Shown here in pieces: positions 1 to 5,382 of a stretch of DNA of 8,503 nucleotides. Location of the stretch: positions 1-8,503 of the forward strand of contig JACPQP010000282.1 of the NCBI GenBank assembly GCA_016190465.1, written 5' to 3'. The position numbers and the translations under genes were made by a program. Below the pieces are notes generated by a model. That model was not told the origin of the DNA. It made no database searches and was given only the letters and a program-made list of their open reading frames with translations. This stretch comes from Chloroflexota bacterium (lineage in GTDB: Bacteria > Chloroflexota > UBA6077 > FW602-bin22 > JACPQP01). How positions within the stretch are numbered: the stretch's first letter is position 1; the number at the start of each line of letters is the position of its first letter.

Positions 1-31
1 CGACGCTGATATGCTCGTAAACGAAGCCCAC
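1..31 (-). CDS. Possible 5' end of a next minus-strand gene (partial, unidentified)
   Basis: Reading on the minus strand, a GTG at 31-29 is preceded by a strong Shine-Dalgarno sequence (GAGGAGG, positions 46-40) at an 8-base spacing. The frame stays open to the window edge and begins (M)GFVYEHISV. The same frame is open further upstream to a stop near 116, so an ATG at 73-71 is an alternative start; it would add MTGRNGIPAEEETQ but has no good ribosome binding site. Either way the gene would follow dxs on the same strand after about 85-125 bases, so it could be co-transcribed with it. Only about 10-24 residues are visible, too few to assign a family. The strength of the ribosome binding site is the main support. 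Confidence 0.35.
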   Translation of the reverse strand, partial: MGFVYEHISV

Positions 32-42
32 CTGGGTTTCCT

Positions 43-85
43 CCTCGGCTGGGATGCCGTTTCGACCGGTCATCCCCAGCCGAGG
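43..85 (-). other. Strong hairpin downstream of dxs, overlapping a ribosome binding site
   Basis: Positions 43-56 (CCTCGGCTGGGATG) pair with 71-85 (CATCCCCAGCCGAGG), giving a 14-bp stem with one bulged base and a 14-base loop. It begins about 70 bases after the dxs stop codon, where a terminator would be expected, but neither strand has a T-run after the stem, so it is not a standard intrinsic terminator. The stem includes part of the GAGGAGG sequence at 40-46 that precedes the possible GTG start at 31, so it could instead hide that ribosome binding site. The role is inferred; the fold is directly visible. Confidence 0.5.
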
Positions 86-157
86 CAGCTTTCGTGCCGC
101 TGCTTTGCCACAGAACTGTTACCCCGTCCCTGAACCATCCCGGTGTCTCGTCAACCC

Positions 158-2071
158 CTATGACACGACGGCGACGGCGGGGTGAAACTCGGGGAAGGCC
201 CGCAGCACCGCCGCGCTGATGCGGCGGGGGCTGAGCCCGTACAGGTCGCGGACGAAGCTCTGGGGGCCGTGCTCGATGATGGCCTGGGGCAGGCCGACCC
301 GGTGGACCTGGACGTGTGGGAGAAGCCCGTGGTCAGCCAACAGCTCCACCACGGCGCTACCAAAGCCGCCTTCGCACACGTGTTCCTCGACGGTGACGAT
401 CCGGCGACAGTGGGTGGCGACGTCGAGGATCGTCTCGACGTCCAGCGGCTTGACGAACCGTGCGTTCACCACGGAAGCCTCGACCCTCGCCGTCCGAAGC
501 AGGTCCGCGGCCTCGAGCGACGGCTGCACGGAGGCGCCGATGGCGATCAGCGCGATGTCGTCGCCCGGGCGAAGCACCTGCGCCTGGCCGATCGGCAGCG
601 GTCGAGGCTCGGGGTCGAGGGGAACCCCAAAGCCCTGGCCGCGAGGGTAGCGCACCGCGGCCGGGCCATCGTGATGCAGCGCGGTGGCGAGCATGTGCCG
701 AAGCTCGTTCTCATCCCTGGGAGCCATCACGACGATGTTCGGCAGGCAGCGCAGGTAGGCGAAGTCGAAGATGCCCTGATGGGTGCGGCCATCTTCGCCG
801 ACGATGCCCGCCCGATCCAGCGCGAAGGTAACCGGCAGGTTCTGGAGACAGACGTCGTGGGCGATGGAGTCGTAGCTGCGCTGCAAGAACGTGCTGTAGA
901 TCGCGACGACCGGGCGCATTCCCCGGGCTGCCAGTCCCCCGGCGAAGGTGACGGCGTGAGCCTCGGCGATGCCGACGTCGAAGAACCGCCGGGGGAACTC
1001 CTTCGCGAACGACGTGAGGCCCGTGCCGTCCGGCATCGCCGCCGTGATCGCGACGATCCGCTCATCGCGGTGTGCCAGGTCGCTCAGCGTGCGAGCAAAG
1101 ACGTCGGTGTAAGTGGGCGCCTTCTGCCCCGGGGAAGTGCCCGAAGCGGCGCTCTTCACACTGCCGCTCGGCGACACGCCGTGAAGCGCGACGGCATCTT
1201 TCTCGGCCGGCGCATAGCCCTTCCCCTTCACCGTCGCCACGTGGATGAAGACCGGCCGATCGAGCATCCGGGCGCGCTGGAGCGTCTCGACAACCTGCGA
1301 GAGGTCGTGCCCATCGACCGGTCCCACGTAGGTGAAGCCAAGCTCCTCCCAGATAACGGTGGGCATCACCAGGTTGCGAAGGGCGTGCTTGAACCGCTTG
1401 AGCACCCACATCAGCCGAGTGCCCCAGGGAAGCTGGCTGATCGCCTGCTCGACGTCGGCCTTGGCCTGGTGGTAGCGCCGGTCTGCCCGCAGCCGGTTCA
1501 GGTAACGGGCGACGGCTCCGACGTTGGGCGAGATCGACATCTCGTTGTCGTTCAGCACGACGATCAGGCGCGAGCCGAGATGGCCGGCGTTGTTGAGCGC
1601 CTCGTAGGCGAGCCCGCAGGTAAGCGCGCCGTCGCCAATCACGGCGACGACGTGGTGCCGCTCGCCCTGAAGGTCGCGGGCGACCGCCATCCCCAGCGCG
1701 GCCGAGATCGAGGTGGCGGCGTGACCCGCGCCAAACGCGTCGTGCGGACTCTCGTCGCGGGTGCAAAACGGGCCCAGCCCGTCGAACTGTCGGATCGTGT
1801 GAAACCGGTCACGCCGGCCCGTGAGCAGCTTATGCACGTACGCCTGATGGCCGACGTCCCAGACGACGAGGTCCTTCGGACTGTCGAAGACGGCGTGCAG
1901 GCCGATCGTCAGCTCGACGACGCCCAGGTTGGAGGCCAGGTGGCCGCCGGTTCGGGTCACCGTGCTCACCAGCTCGCCGCGGATCTCCGCCGCGAGCTGT
2001 CGCAGTTGATCGAGGCCCAGGCCCTTCAGATCGTCCGGGCCGTCGATCGCGTCGAGCTGTCGATCCGCCAC
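158..2071 (-). CDS. dxs: 1-deoxy-D-xylulose-5-phosphate synthase
   Basis: This 637-aa cytoplasmic, thiamine-diphosphate (ThDP)-dependent enzyme condenses pyruvate with glyceraldehyde 3-phosphate to DXP, the entry step of the MEP isoprenoid pathway. The full domain order is present: an N-terminal ThDP-binding domain (about 1-315), a pyrimidine-binding transketolase domain (about 318-480) and a C-terminal transketolase domain (about 495-620). Key residues are in place: His44 in GGHLASNLG, the ThDP/Mg motif GDGALT (Asp147) with Asn176 and Met178 in NDNEMSIS, the DAFGAGH motif at 111-117, catalytic Glu370 in DVGIAE, Tyr392 and Arg398, Asp427 and His431 in GEDGRTHQG, and RYPRG at 474-478. One small departure is AEAH at 369-372, where most DXS proteins have AEQH. 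The length matches the family (about 620-640 aa). The start is a GTG chosen because AGAGGAGA lies just upstream and because the N-terminus aligns as expected. Its own promoter lies about 40 bases upstream, separating it from the glycosyltransferase operon. The stop is TAG. Confidence 0.97.
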   Translation of the reverse strand: MADRQLDAIDGPDDLKGLGLDQLRQLAAEIRGELVSTVTRTGGHLASNLGVVELTIGLHAVFDSPKDLVVWDVGHQAYVHKLLTGRRDRFHTIRQFDGLGPFCTRDESPHDAFGAGHAATSISAALGMAVARDLQGERHHVVAVIGDGALTCGLAYEALNNAGHLGSRLIVVLNDNEMSISPNVGAVARYLNRLRADRRYHQAKADVEQAISQLPWGTRLMWVLKRFKHALRNLVMPTVIWEELGFTYVGPVDGHDLSQVVETLQRARMLDRPVFIHVATVKGKGYAPAEKDAVALHGVSPSGSVKSAASGTSPGQKAPTYTDVFARTLSDLAHRDERIVAITAAMPDGTGLTSFAKEFPRRFFDVGIAEAHAVTFAGGLAARGMRPVVAIYSTFLQRSYDSIAHDVCLQNLPVTFALDRAGIVGEDGRTHQGIFDFAYLRCLPNIVVMAPRDENELRHMLATALHHDGPAAVRYPRGQGFGVPLDPEPRPLPIGQAQVLRPGDDIALIAIGASVQPSLEAADLLRTARVEASVVNARFVKPLDVETILDVATHCRRIVTVEEHVCEGGFGSAVVELLADHGLLPHVQVHRVGLPQAIIEHGPQSFVRDLYGLSPRRISAAVLRAFPEFHPAVAVVS

Positions 2072-2076
2072 AATCT

Positions 2077-2084
2077 TCTCCTCT
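2077..2084 (-). promoter_or_regulatory. Ribosome binding site fixing the GTG start of dxs
   Basis: The minus strand reads AGAGGAGA here, with the AGGAG core (2078-2082) six bases before GTG at 2071. An in-line ATG a little further upstream (2090-2088) lies in another frame and cannot start dxs. This makes the GTG the only well-placed start. Confidence 0.75.
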
Positions 2085-2110
2085 GCCCATACCGTTCGTG
2101 CCAGGATAAG

Positions 2111-2139
2111 ACTCTAGCAACGGGCATTCGGAATGTCAA
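2111..2139 (-). promoter_or_regulatory. Housekeeping-sigma promoter of dxs
   Basis: The minus strand has a perfect -35 box TTGACA (2139-2134), a 17-base spacer, and a -10 box TAGAGT (2116-2111; 4 of 6 match to TATAAT). Transcription would begin near 2104, leaving an untranslated leader of about 33 bases that carries the ribosome binding site. The element sits in the most A+T-rich part of the intergenic region. It indicates that dxs is transcribed independently of the upstream glycosyltransferase genes. No operator or riboswitch fits in so short a leader. Confidence 0.8.
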
Positions 2140-2266
2140 TGCTGACGGATCAACTCCGGCGAGCTACTCAAGCGTCAGGACTCGCAGGCTATTGACGCGG
2201 GCCTGTCCGGCCGACTATCTTCCTGGCAGAGCGATCTCGAGGGCCGCGTCGCCTCTCTCCCGCAGC

Positions 2267-2306
2267 ACGGGGACGCGGCGACGGGGCGACGCGGCGACAC
2301 GGGGAC
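2267..2306. repeat. 8-bp tandem array (GGGGCGAC-type), intergenic copy
   Basis: Five consecutive 8-base units read ACGGGGAC, GCGGCGAC, GGGGCGAC, GCGGCGAC and ACGGGGAC on the plus strand. The same unit recurs as three tandem copies inside the downstream-numbered glycosyltransferase gene at 3241-3264, and as related copies at 4441-4464, in both cases with GGGGCGAC on the minus strand. In all three places the array lies next to a hairpin-centred GC-rich repeat, so it is probably part of the same composite element. Confidence 0.7.
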
Positions 2307-2328
2307 GCGCGTCGCTCGTCGGGGCAGG

Positions 2329-2553
2329 GGGCATAGGCGCTCACTTATGGTCACCTGGGGGCGCGGGCGCGGACCTCTCCCCCCTGCCCGGACCTCACCC
2401 CCTACCTCCCCCTCCGGCGCGGAGAGGGGGGACGACGCGGAGAGGGGGAGCCGCCATCCCCCTCCCCGCGTCGGGCCCGGCTCAGGAACGGCGGGCAGGG
2501 GGGAGAGGTCCGCGCCCTCGCCCCCAGGTGACCATAAGTGAGCGCCTATGCCC
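2329..2553. repeat. 62-bp near-perfect inverted repeat with about 100-base interior
   Basis: The left arm 2329-2390 and the right arm 2492-2553 are reverse complements over 62 bases with a single mismatch. Each arm contains GCATAGGCGCTCACTTATGG or its complement. The 101-base interior (2391-2491) holds another copy of the dispersed GC-rich repeat: CCTCACCCCCTACC, then a small bulged hairpin around CTCCGGCGCGGAG, then GGAGAGGGGG twice, 18 bases apart. The outer parts of the arms also contain CCTCTCCCCCCTGCCC-type sequence, so the structure may be two oppositely oriented repeat copies. No transposase and no convincing target-site duplication are visible. It could form a very stable cruciform or RNA hairpin and may stop read-through between the glycosyltransferase operon and dxs. 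Confidence 0.93.
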
Positions 2554-2721
2554 TCACAGGGGGAGGTCTCGGCGGGGGTGGGGTGCCCTGCGACTAAAGT
2601 CGCGGGCTACCCTTACAAAGTCGGCCTTCGCCGACTCAAGTAGCCCGCGCAGGCGGGCTTCGTACCGGTAGCTCGCGACTTCAGTCGCCGAGCAACCCCC
2701 GCCGATACCTCCCCCTGTGAG
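2553..2721. repeat. Nested palindrome folding into a three-way junction
   Basis: There are three levels of symmetry. The outer arms 2553-2578 and 2696-2721 match over 26 bases with one mismatch. The middle arms 2590-2611 and 2667-2688 (GCGACTAAAGTCGCGGGCTACC type) match at 20 of 22 bases. Inside these are two perfect hairpins with 7-bp stems and 4-base loops, at 2619-2636 (AGTCGGC/GCCGACT) and 2642-2659 (AGCCCGC/GCGGGCT). The predicted fold is a long stem ending in a junction with two short arms. Similar sequences (AAGTCGGCCTTCGCCGACT followed by TAGCCCGCGCAGGCGGGCTT) are, from memory, common dispersed repeats in Chloroflexota and other soil or thermal-habitat genomes. The first base of the outer arm is the last base of the neighbouring 62-bp repeat, so the two elements abut exactly. 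Confidence 0.9.
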
Positions 2722-2766
2722 CTGCCCTCTGCCCGACACGGAGCGAGAGCGGTCTAGCGTCAACCG

Positions 2767-2808
2767 ACGAATGACGACTGACGACTGGTTACTGATTGCT
2801 GACAACTC
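2767..2808. repeat. Degenerate 7-bp tandem array directly after the glycosyltransferase stop codon
   Basis: Six consecutive 7-base units read ACGAATG, ACGACTG, ACGACTG, GTTACTG, ATTGCTG and ACAACTC on the plus strand. The array ends at base 2808, adjoining the TAG stop of the gene at 2809. Similar degenerate heptads (ACGACTG, TTGACTG and the like) are seen in intergenic DNA of many unrelated bacteria. No function is evident. Confidence 0.7.
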
Positions 2809-5382
2809 CTATGGCCGGTATGGCGCCACCTGCCCGCTCTGGATGCGGTAGAACGCGCGGTCAGGCATCGCCGCCACCAGCCGGCGGTTGCGCTCGTCGC
2901 CCAGGTCGCGCGCGTAGAGCACATCGGAGTCCAGAAACGGCGAGTTGCTGGAAAAGACCGACCCATAGTTCCACCAGGCGTACCACTCCCCCACTGGCAC
3001 GAACACGACGGCGTTCTGAACGCCCGACGCCCGGACCAGGGAGACGGTCCGCCCGTTGACGTAATTGTACCCGTAGTGGATGGTCCATTGCACCGGCATG
3101 AAGAGCGTGAGGTTGGCCGCGACGAAGATGGAGACGGCGCCCAGCGCCACCGTGCGTGACGCGCGCCGCATCGCCCTTTCGCGTCTTTCGCTCGTTTCGT
3201 GCCTCTCGTGGTCCAAGCCCCCGTCGGCCCCGGCCGCGCCGCCCCGTCGCCCCGTCGCCCCGTCGCCACTCGCTCCTCGCTCCTCGCCCCGTAGTCCCTC
3301 TCCCGCACCACGAGCGAGGGGAGCGGGCGATGTCCGCAGCCACGACGCCAGGCCCGCGCCGATCCCGCCGGCTGCCTCGACGCCGCGCGCCGTCAGAATG
3401 AGCAGAAAGGCCAGCCCCTCGTAGTAGAAACGGGGGCCGTACATGATCCCGTCGGCCCACCAGAGCCAGTAGCCAATCACGATGCTCGCGAACGCGGCTG
3501 CCAGCAGCAGATCGGCTCGGCGCGGTCGCGCCAGCACGAACGGGACGGCGAGGAAGCTCAAGGTGAGCGCGGGCGGCCAGCCGAAGAGATGGCGGTGCAG
3601 CTCCGAGAGGTTCCGGCTCGTATTCCAGATCCCGTTGAGGGGCGTGTGCCCGGCGGGCCACGGGCCGTGGCCGGGGCCGAACCCCAGTCGATCGAACGAC
3701 CACCACAACTCCTGAGTGTTCCCCAGCGGGTTCCCCGTCAGCGCGTCGTTGTAGCCCAGGTACGCGGCCACGAACGGCAGCGCGACGACAACCGCCGGCC
3801 ACCAGCGCAGCGCCCGCCCGGGCGAGCGCACTAGCGCGGGCAGCTCGAACAGGGCGAGCGTGGCGACGACGACGATCGCCGACCAGGGGCGGATGAGAAA
3901 GGCGGTGGCGAACGTGGCGCCGGTGGCGGTTGCCGCCGGCCAGGAGCCGGTGCGCTGTGTCCGGACAAAGCCCAGCGTTCCCAACGTCGTGAAGAGCATC
4001 CCTGCCGGGTGCGCCATCATCGACCCGGACATGAACACGAAGAAGGGCGACGAGAGGCCGAGGACGGCCGCGCCCAGGCCGACCCAACGCGAGTACAGCT
4101 CGCGCCCCAGGAAGTACACCGCGACCAGGCCGAGCGCGCCGACGAGGGGGTTGACCAGCGCCGGCTGGCCGACCAGGACGCCGAGCGCCAGCAGTGCAGG
4201 CCAACCCGGCGGGTACTTCCCGAACCAGCGTCCATCGTGCATCACCACGAACTCGTGCTCGAAGAACTCGATCGTCGCCGGCAACGGGGCAAACAGCCGG
4301 CCTGCCGCGAGGACCTTGGCCTGAAAGTGGTACGCCACCGAGTCCTGGACGTGTGGCATCCCCTCCAGTACGACGACCGACGCAAAGCCGGTGATGACGA
4401 AGGCACAGATGAACAGCAGCGCCAGCGGCAGCGCTGGCGTGCCCCCTCGCCCCGTCGCCCCGTAACCCCCTCTCCCACCAGTATTGGGAGAGGGGGCAGG
4501 GGGTGAGGGCCTCCCCCTCGCCCCCTCGACGAAATGCGCCAGGAGCGCGGCGAGCGACGCGACGACGAGGAGACCCACTGCCGCCGGATAGCCGCGCAGC
4601 GCCTGGCGCGTGACCTCCTGAAGCGACTGGAGCCACGGCTTGTCAAAGACGCCATTTGCCAGCGGGCCGTGCCAGCCGGTCGGATCGATGCTCCACCAGG
4701 CGGCGTCGCGGTGGACCGGGCGAAACGAGAAGATGTAGCCGGTCCCTTCGCGGGCGCCGACCAGGATGCCGCCGCCATCATAGCCACGCAGGTGCTGGGC
4801 GATGATCTCCACTGATCCCGGGCCCAGGACCGGCTCGAAGAGACGCACCATCGCGCCGGGGGGCGTGTAGATGCCCGACTGATCGAGGTACCGGGCCGTC
4901 GCCGATACGGATCCATCGCGCTGGCCGTCAAGCCGGTATCGCGGCGCTCGGGATCCGGACGGGGCCGACTCGGCGATTGTCACTGTTCCCCAGCCACTCT
5001 GCCACCAGAGCCCGCCCAGGAGCGGCCCCGCTTGCGCGATGAGGGCCGGCGATGGCATCACCGGCTCCACCACCCGCGTCCAGCCGACGTACTGGAGGCC
5101 GACCGGCGGTGCCAGGTAGAGGCCGGCCTGTCCCTCCGGCTCCGTCACGACGCGCGCCTCGATGGCGGTCCCGCTAACCTCGCCGATCAGCCGGTCGCCG
5201 TCGACGGCAACCCGGACCGGCAGCGCTTCGCTCGCCGCCCACAGATAGGCTGCCGCCAGGACGATGTTGACGAGGAGAAGGGCACCCCTACCGGTCGTGC
5301 CCCCTTTCCCCCCCGGGTGGGGGAAAGGGCAGGGATAGGGGGAAGCTCCGGCCGGGGGTGAAGGGGAAGCGGTCTCGGCCAT
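2809..5382 (-). CDS. GT-C-fold membrane glycosyltransferase (ArnT/PMT-like), with three repeat-derived segments
   Basis: This 857-aa polytopic protein probably transfers a sugar from a polyprenyl-phosphate donor on the outer face of the membrane; donor and acceptor are unknown. It has a Pro/Ser/Gly-rich tail (1-33), a first membrane helix (about 34-50), an exoplasmic domain of about 210 residues (51-260) that I cannot assign, a second helix (263-284), then the GT-C core from about 317. The core's first outer loop has HVQDSVAYHFQAK (344-356) and GKYPPGW (388-394), typical of bacterial GT39/ArnT-like proteins. The usual Asp-Glu is Asp347-Ser348 here. A last helix (744-763) leads to an outer C-terminal domain with WWNYGSVF and VLYARDLG. 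Residues 5-33, 286-317 and about 683-740 are encoded by dispersed repeats (listed separately) and lie on the inferred cytoplasmic side. The ATG at 5382-5380 overlaps the upstream stop as TGATG and has no ribosome binding site, so translation is probably coupled; the frame is open for 90 more codons upstream, but that would run through the preceding gene. The stop is TAG. Confidence 0.88.
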   Translation of the reverse strand: MAETASPSPPAGASPYPCPFPHPGGKGGTTGRGALLLVNIVLAAAYLWAASEALPVRVAVDGDRLIGEVSGTAIEARVVTEPEGQAGLYLAPPVGLQYVGWTRVVEPVMPSPALIAQAGPLLGGLWWQSGWGTVTIAESAPSGSRAPRYRLDGQRDGSVSATARYLDQSGIYTPPGAMVRLFEPVLGPGSVEIIAQHLRGYDGGGILVGAREGTGYIFSFRPVHRDAAWWSIDPTGWHGPLANGVFDKPWLQSLQEVTRQALRGYPAAVGLLVVASLAALLAHFVEGARGRPSPPAPSPNTGGRGGYGATGRGGTPALPLALLFICAFVITGFASVVVLEGMPHVQDSVAYHFQAKVLAAGRLFAPLPATIEFFEHEFVVMHDGRWFGKYPPGWPALLALGVLVGQPALVNPLVGALGLVAVYFLGRELYSRWVGLGAAVLGLSSPFFVFMSGSMMAHPAGMLFTTLGTLGFVRTQRTGSWPAATATGATFATAFLIRPWSAIVVVATLALFELPALVRSPGRALRWWPAVVVALPFVAAYLGYNDALTGNPLGNTQELWWSFDRLGFGPGHGPWPAGHTPLNGIWNTSRNLSELHRHLFGWPPALTLSFLAVPFVLARPRRADLLLAAAFASIVIGYWLWWADGIMYGPRFYYEGLAFLLILTARGVEAAGGIGAGLASWLRTSPAPLARGAGEGLRGEERGASGDGATGRRGGAAGADGGLDHERHETSERRERAMRRASRTVALGAVSIFVAANLTLFMPVQWTIHYGYNYVNGRTVSLVRASGVQNAVVFVPVGEWYAWWNYGSVFSSNSPFLDSDVLYARDLGDERNRRLVAAMPDRAFYRIQSGQVAPYRP
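3160..3216 (-). repeat. Charged HERHE-type repeat within the glycosyltransferase gene
   Basis: The minus strand here carries GACCACGAGAGGCACGAAA followed by similar GA/CGAAA-rich steps, translated as LDHERHETSERRERAMRR (residues 723-740). A CCACGA-x-x-GCACGA-type repeat encoding His-Glu-Arg/Lys runs is, from memory, a common dispersed intergenic repeat in several bacterial phyla. It directly follows the third GC-rich hairpin insert, so the foreign segment in this loop appears to be composite. Its positive charge agrees with a cytoplasmic position just before the last helix. Confidence 0.45.
3217..3336 (-). repeat. Dispersed GC-rich repeat, third in-gene copy, with 8-bp tandem tract
   Basis: The minus strand shares GGGAGAGGG, then an (A/T)TACGGGGCGA stretch, with the copy at 4432-4527. 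It then continues through two TCGCTCC-type steps into three perfect GGGGCGAC units (3264-3241). The central palindrome is degenerate here. It is translated as residues about 683-722 of the glycosyltransferase (SPAPLARGAGEGLRGEERG, then SGDGATGRRGG). The GGGAGAGGG part is read in a different frame from that used in the 4432-4527 copy, while the GGGGCGAC part is read in the same frame. Confidence 0.7.
4432..4527 (-). repeat. Dispersed GC-rich hairpin repeat, second in-gene copy (best preserved)
   Basis: A perfect 12-bp stem is formed by 4466-4477 (CCCCCTCTCCCA) and 4485-4496 (TGGGAGAGGGGG) around a 7-base loop. On the minus strand it is preceded by CCCTCACCCCCTGCC and followed by TTACGGGGCGACGGGGCGAG, which continues the 8-bp tandem unit. 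It is translated in frame as residues 286-317 (GRPSPPAPSPNTGGRGGYG, then ATGRGGTPA), lying between membrane helices ending near 284 and starting near 317. The same CCCTCTCCC...GGGAGAGGG core with CTCACCCCCT flanks also occurs between genes in this window. Confidence 0.88.
5284..5370 (-). repeat. Dispersed GC-rich hairpin repeat, first in-gene copy (N-terminal tail)
   Basis: A perfect 11-bp stem is formed by 5302-5312 (CCCTTTCCCCC) and 5319-5329 (GGGGGAAAGGG) with a 6-base loop. On the minus strand it follows CCTTCACCCCCGGCC and is followed by a short ACGACCGGTAGGGG remnant of the flank. It is translated as residues 5-33 of the glycosyltransferase (ASPSPPAGASPYPCPFPHP, then GGKGGTTGRGA). The PSPP and GG(K/R)GG peptides match the 4432-4527 copy in the same frame, although the DNA has diverged. 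Confidence 0.75.

Noticed and set aside
43..85. A standard intrinsic terminator of dxs
   Set aside because: The stem is good, but no T-tract follows on either strand. It is therefore listed only as a hairpin of unknown role.
2347..2541. A 64-codon plus-strand frame inside the 62-bp inverted repeat
   Set aside because: It lies wholly within the repeat, is Pro/Gly/Arg-rich, and has no plausible ribosome binding site.
2329..2553. An insertion sequence with terminal inverted repeats and target-site duplication
   Set aside because: The interior is only 101 bases and cannot encode a transposase. Short CAGGGG matches near both sides are not at equivalent positions, so they do not form a duplication.
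182..2671. An 829-codon open frame on the plus strand opposite dxs
   Set aside because: It is antisense to a certain dxs gene, its product is Arg/Asp/His-rich without any recognisable motif, and it continues into palindromic repeats. Long antisense frames are expected in DNA this rich in G+C.
2590..2688. A tRNA-like cloverleaf
   Set aside because: The fold has two hairpins on a long stem but no anticodon arm, T-loop consensus or CCA-end geometry. It matches a dispersed palindromic repeat instead.
2554..2805. An 83-codon minus-strand frame between the glycosyltransferase and dxs
   Set aside because: Almost all of it is translation of the nested palindrome and the heptad array. Such frames are a common false gene call over dispersed repeats.
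2767..2808. A CRISPR array
   Set aside because: The units are 7 bases long, degenerate and contiguous, with no spacers and no cas genes in the window.
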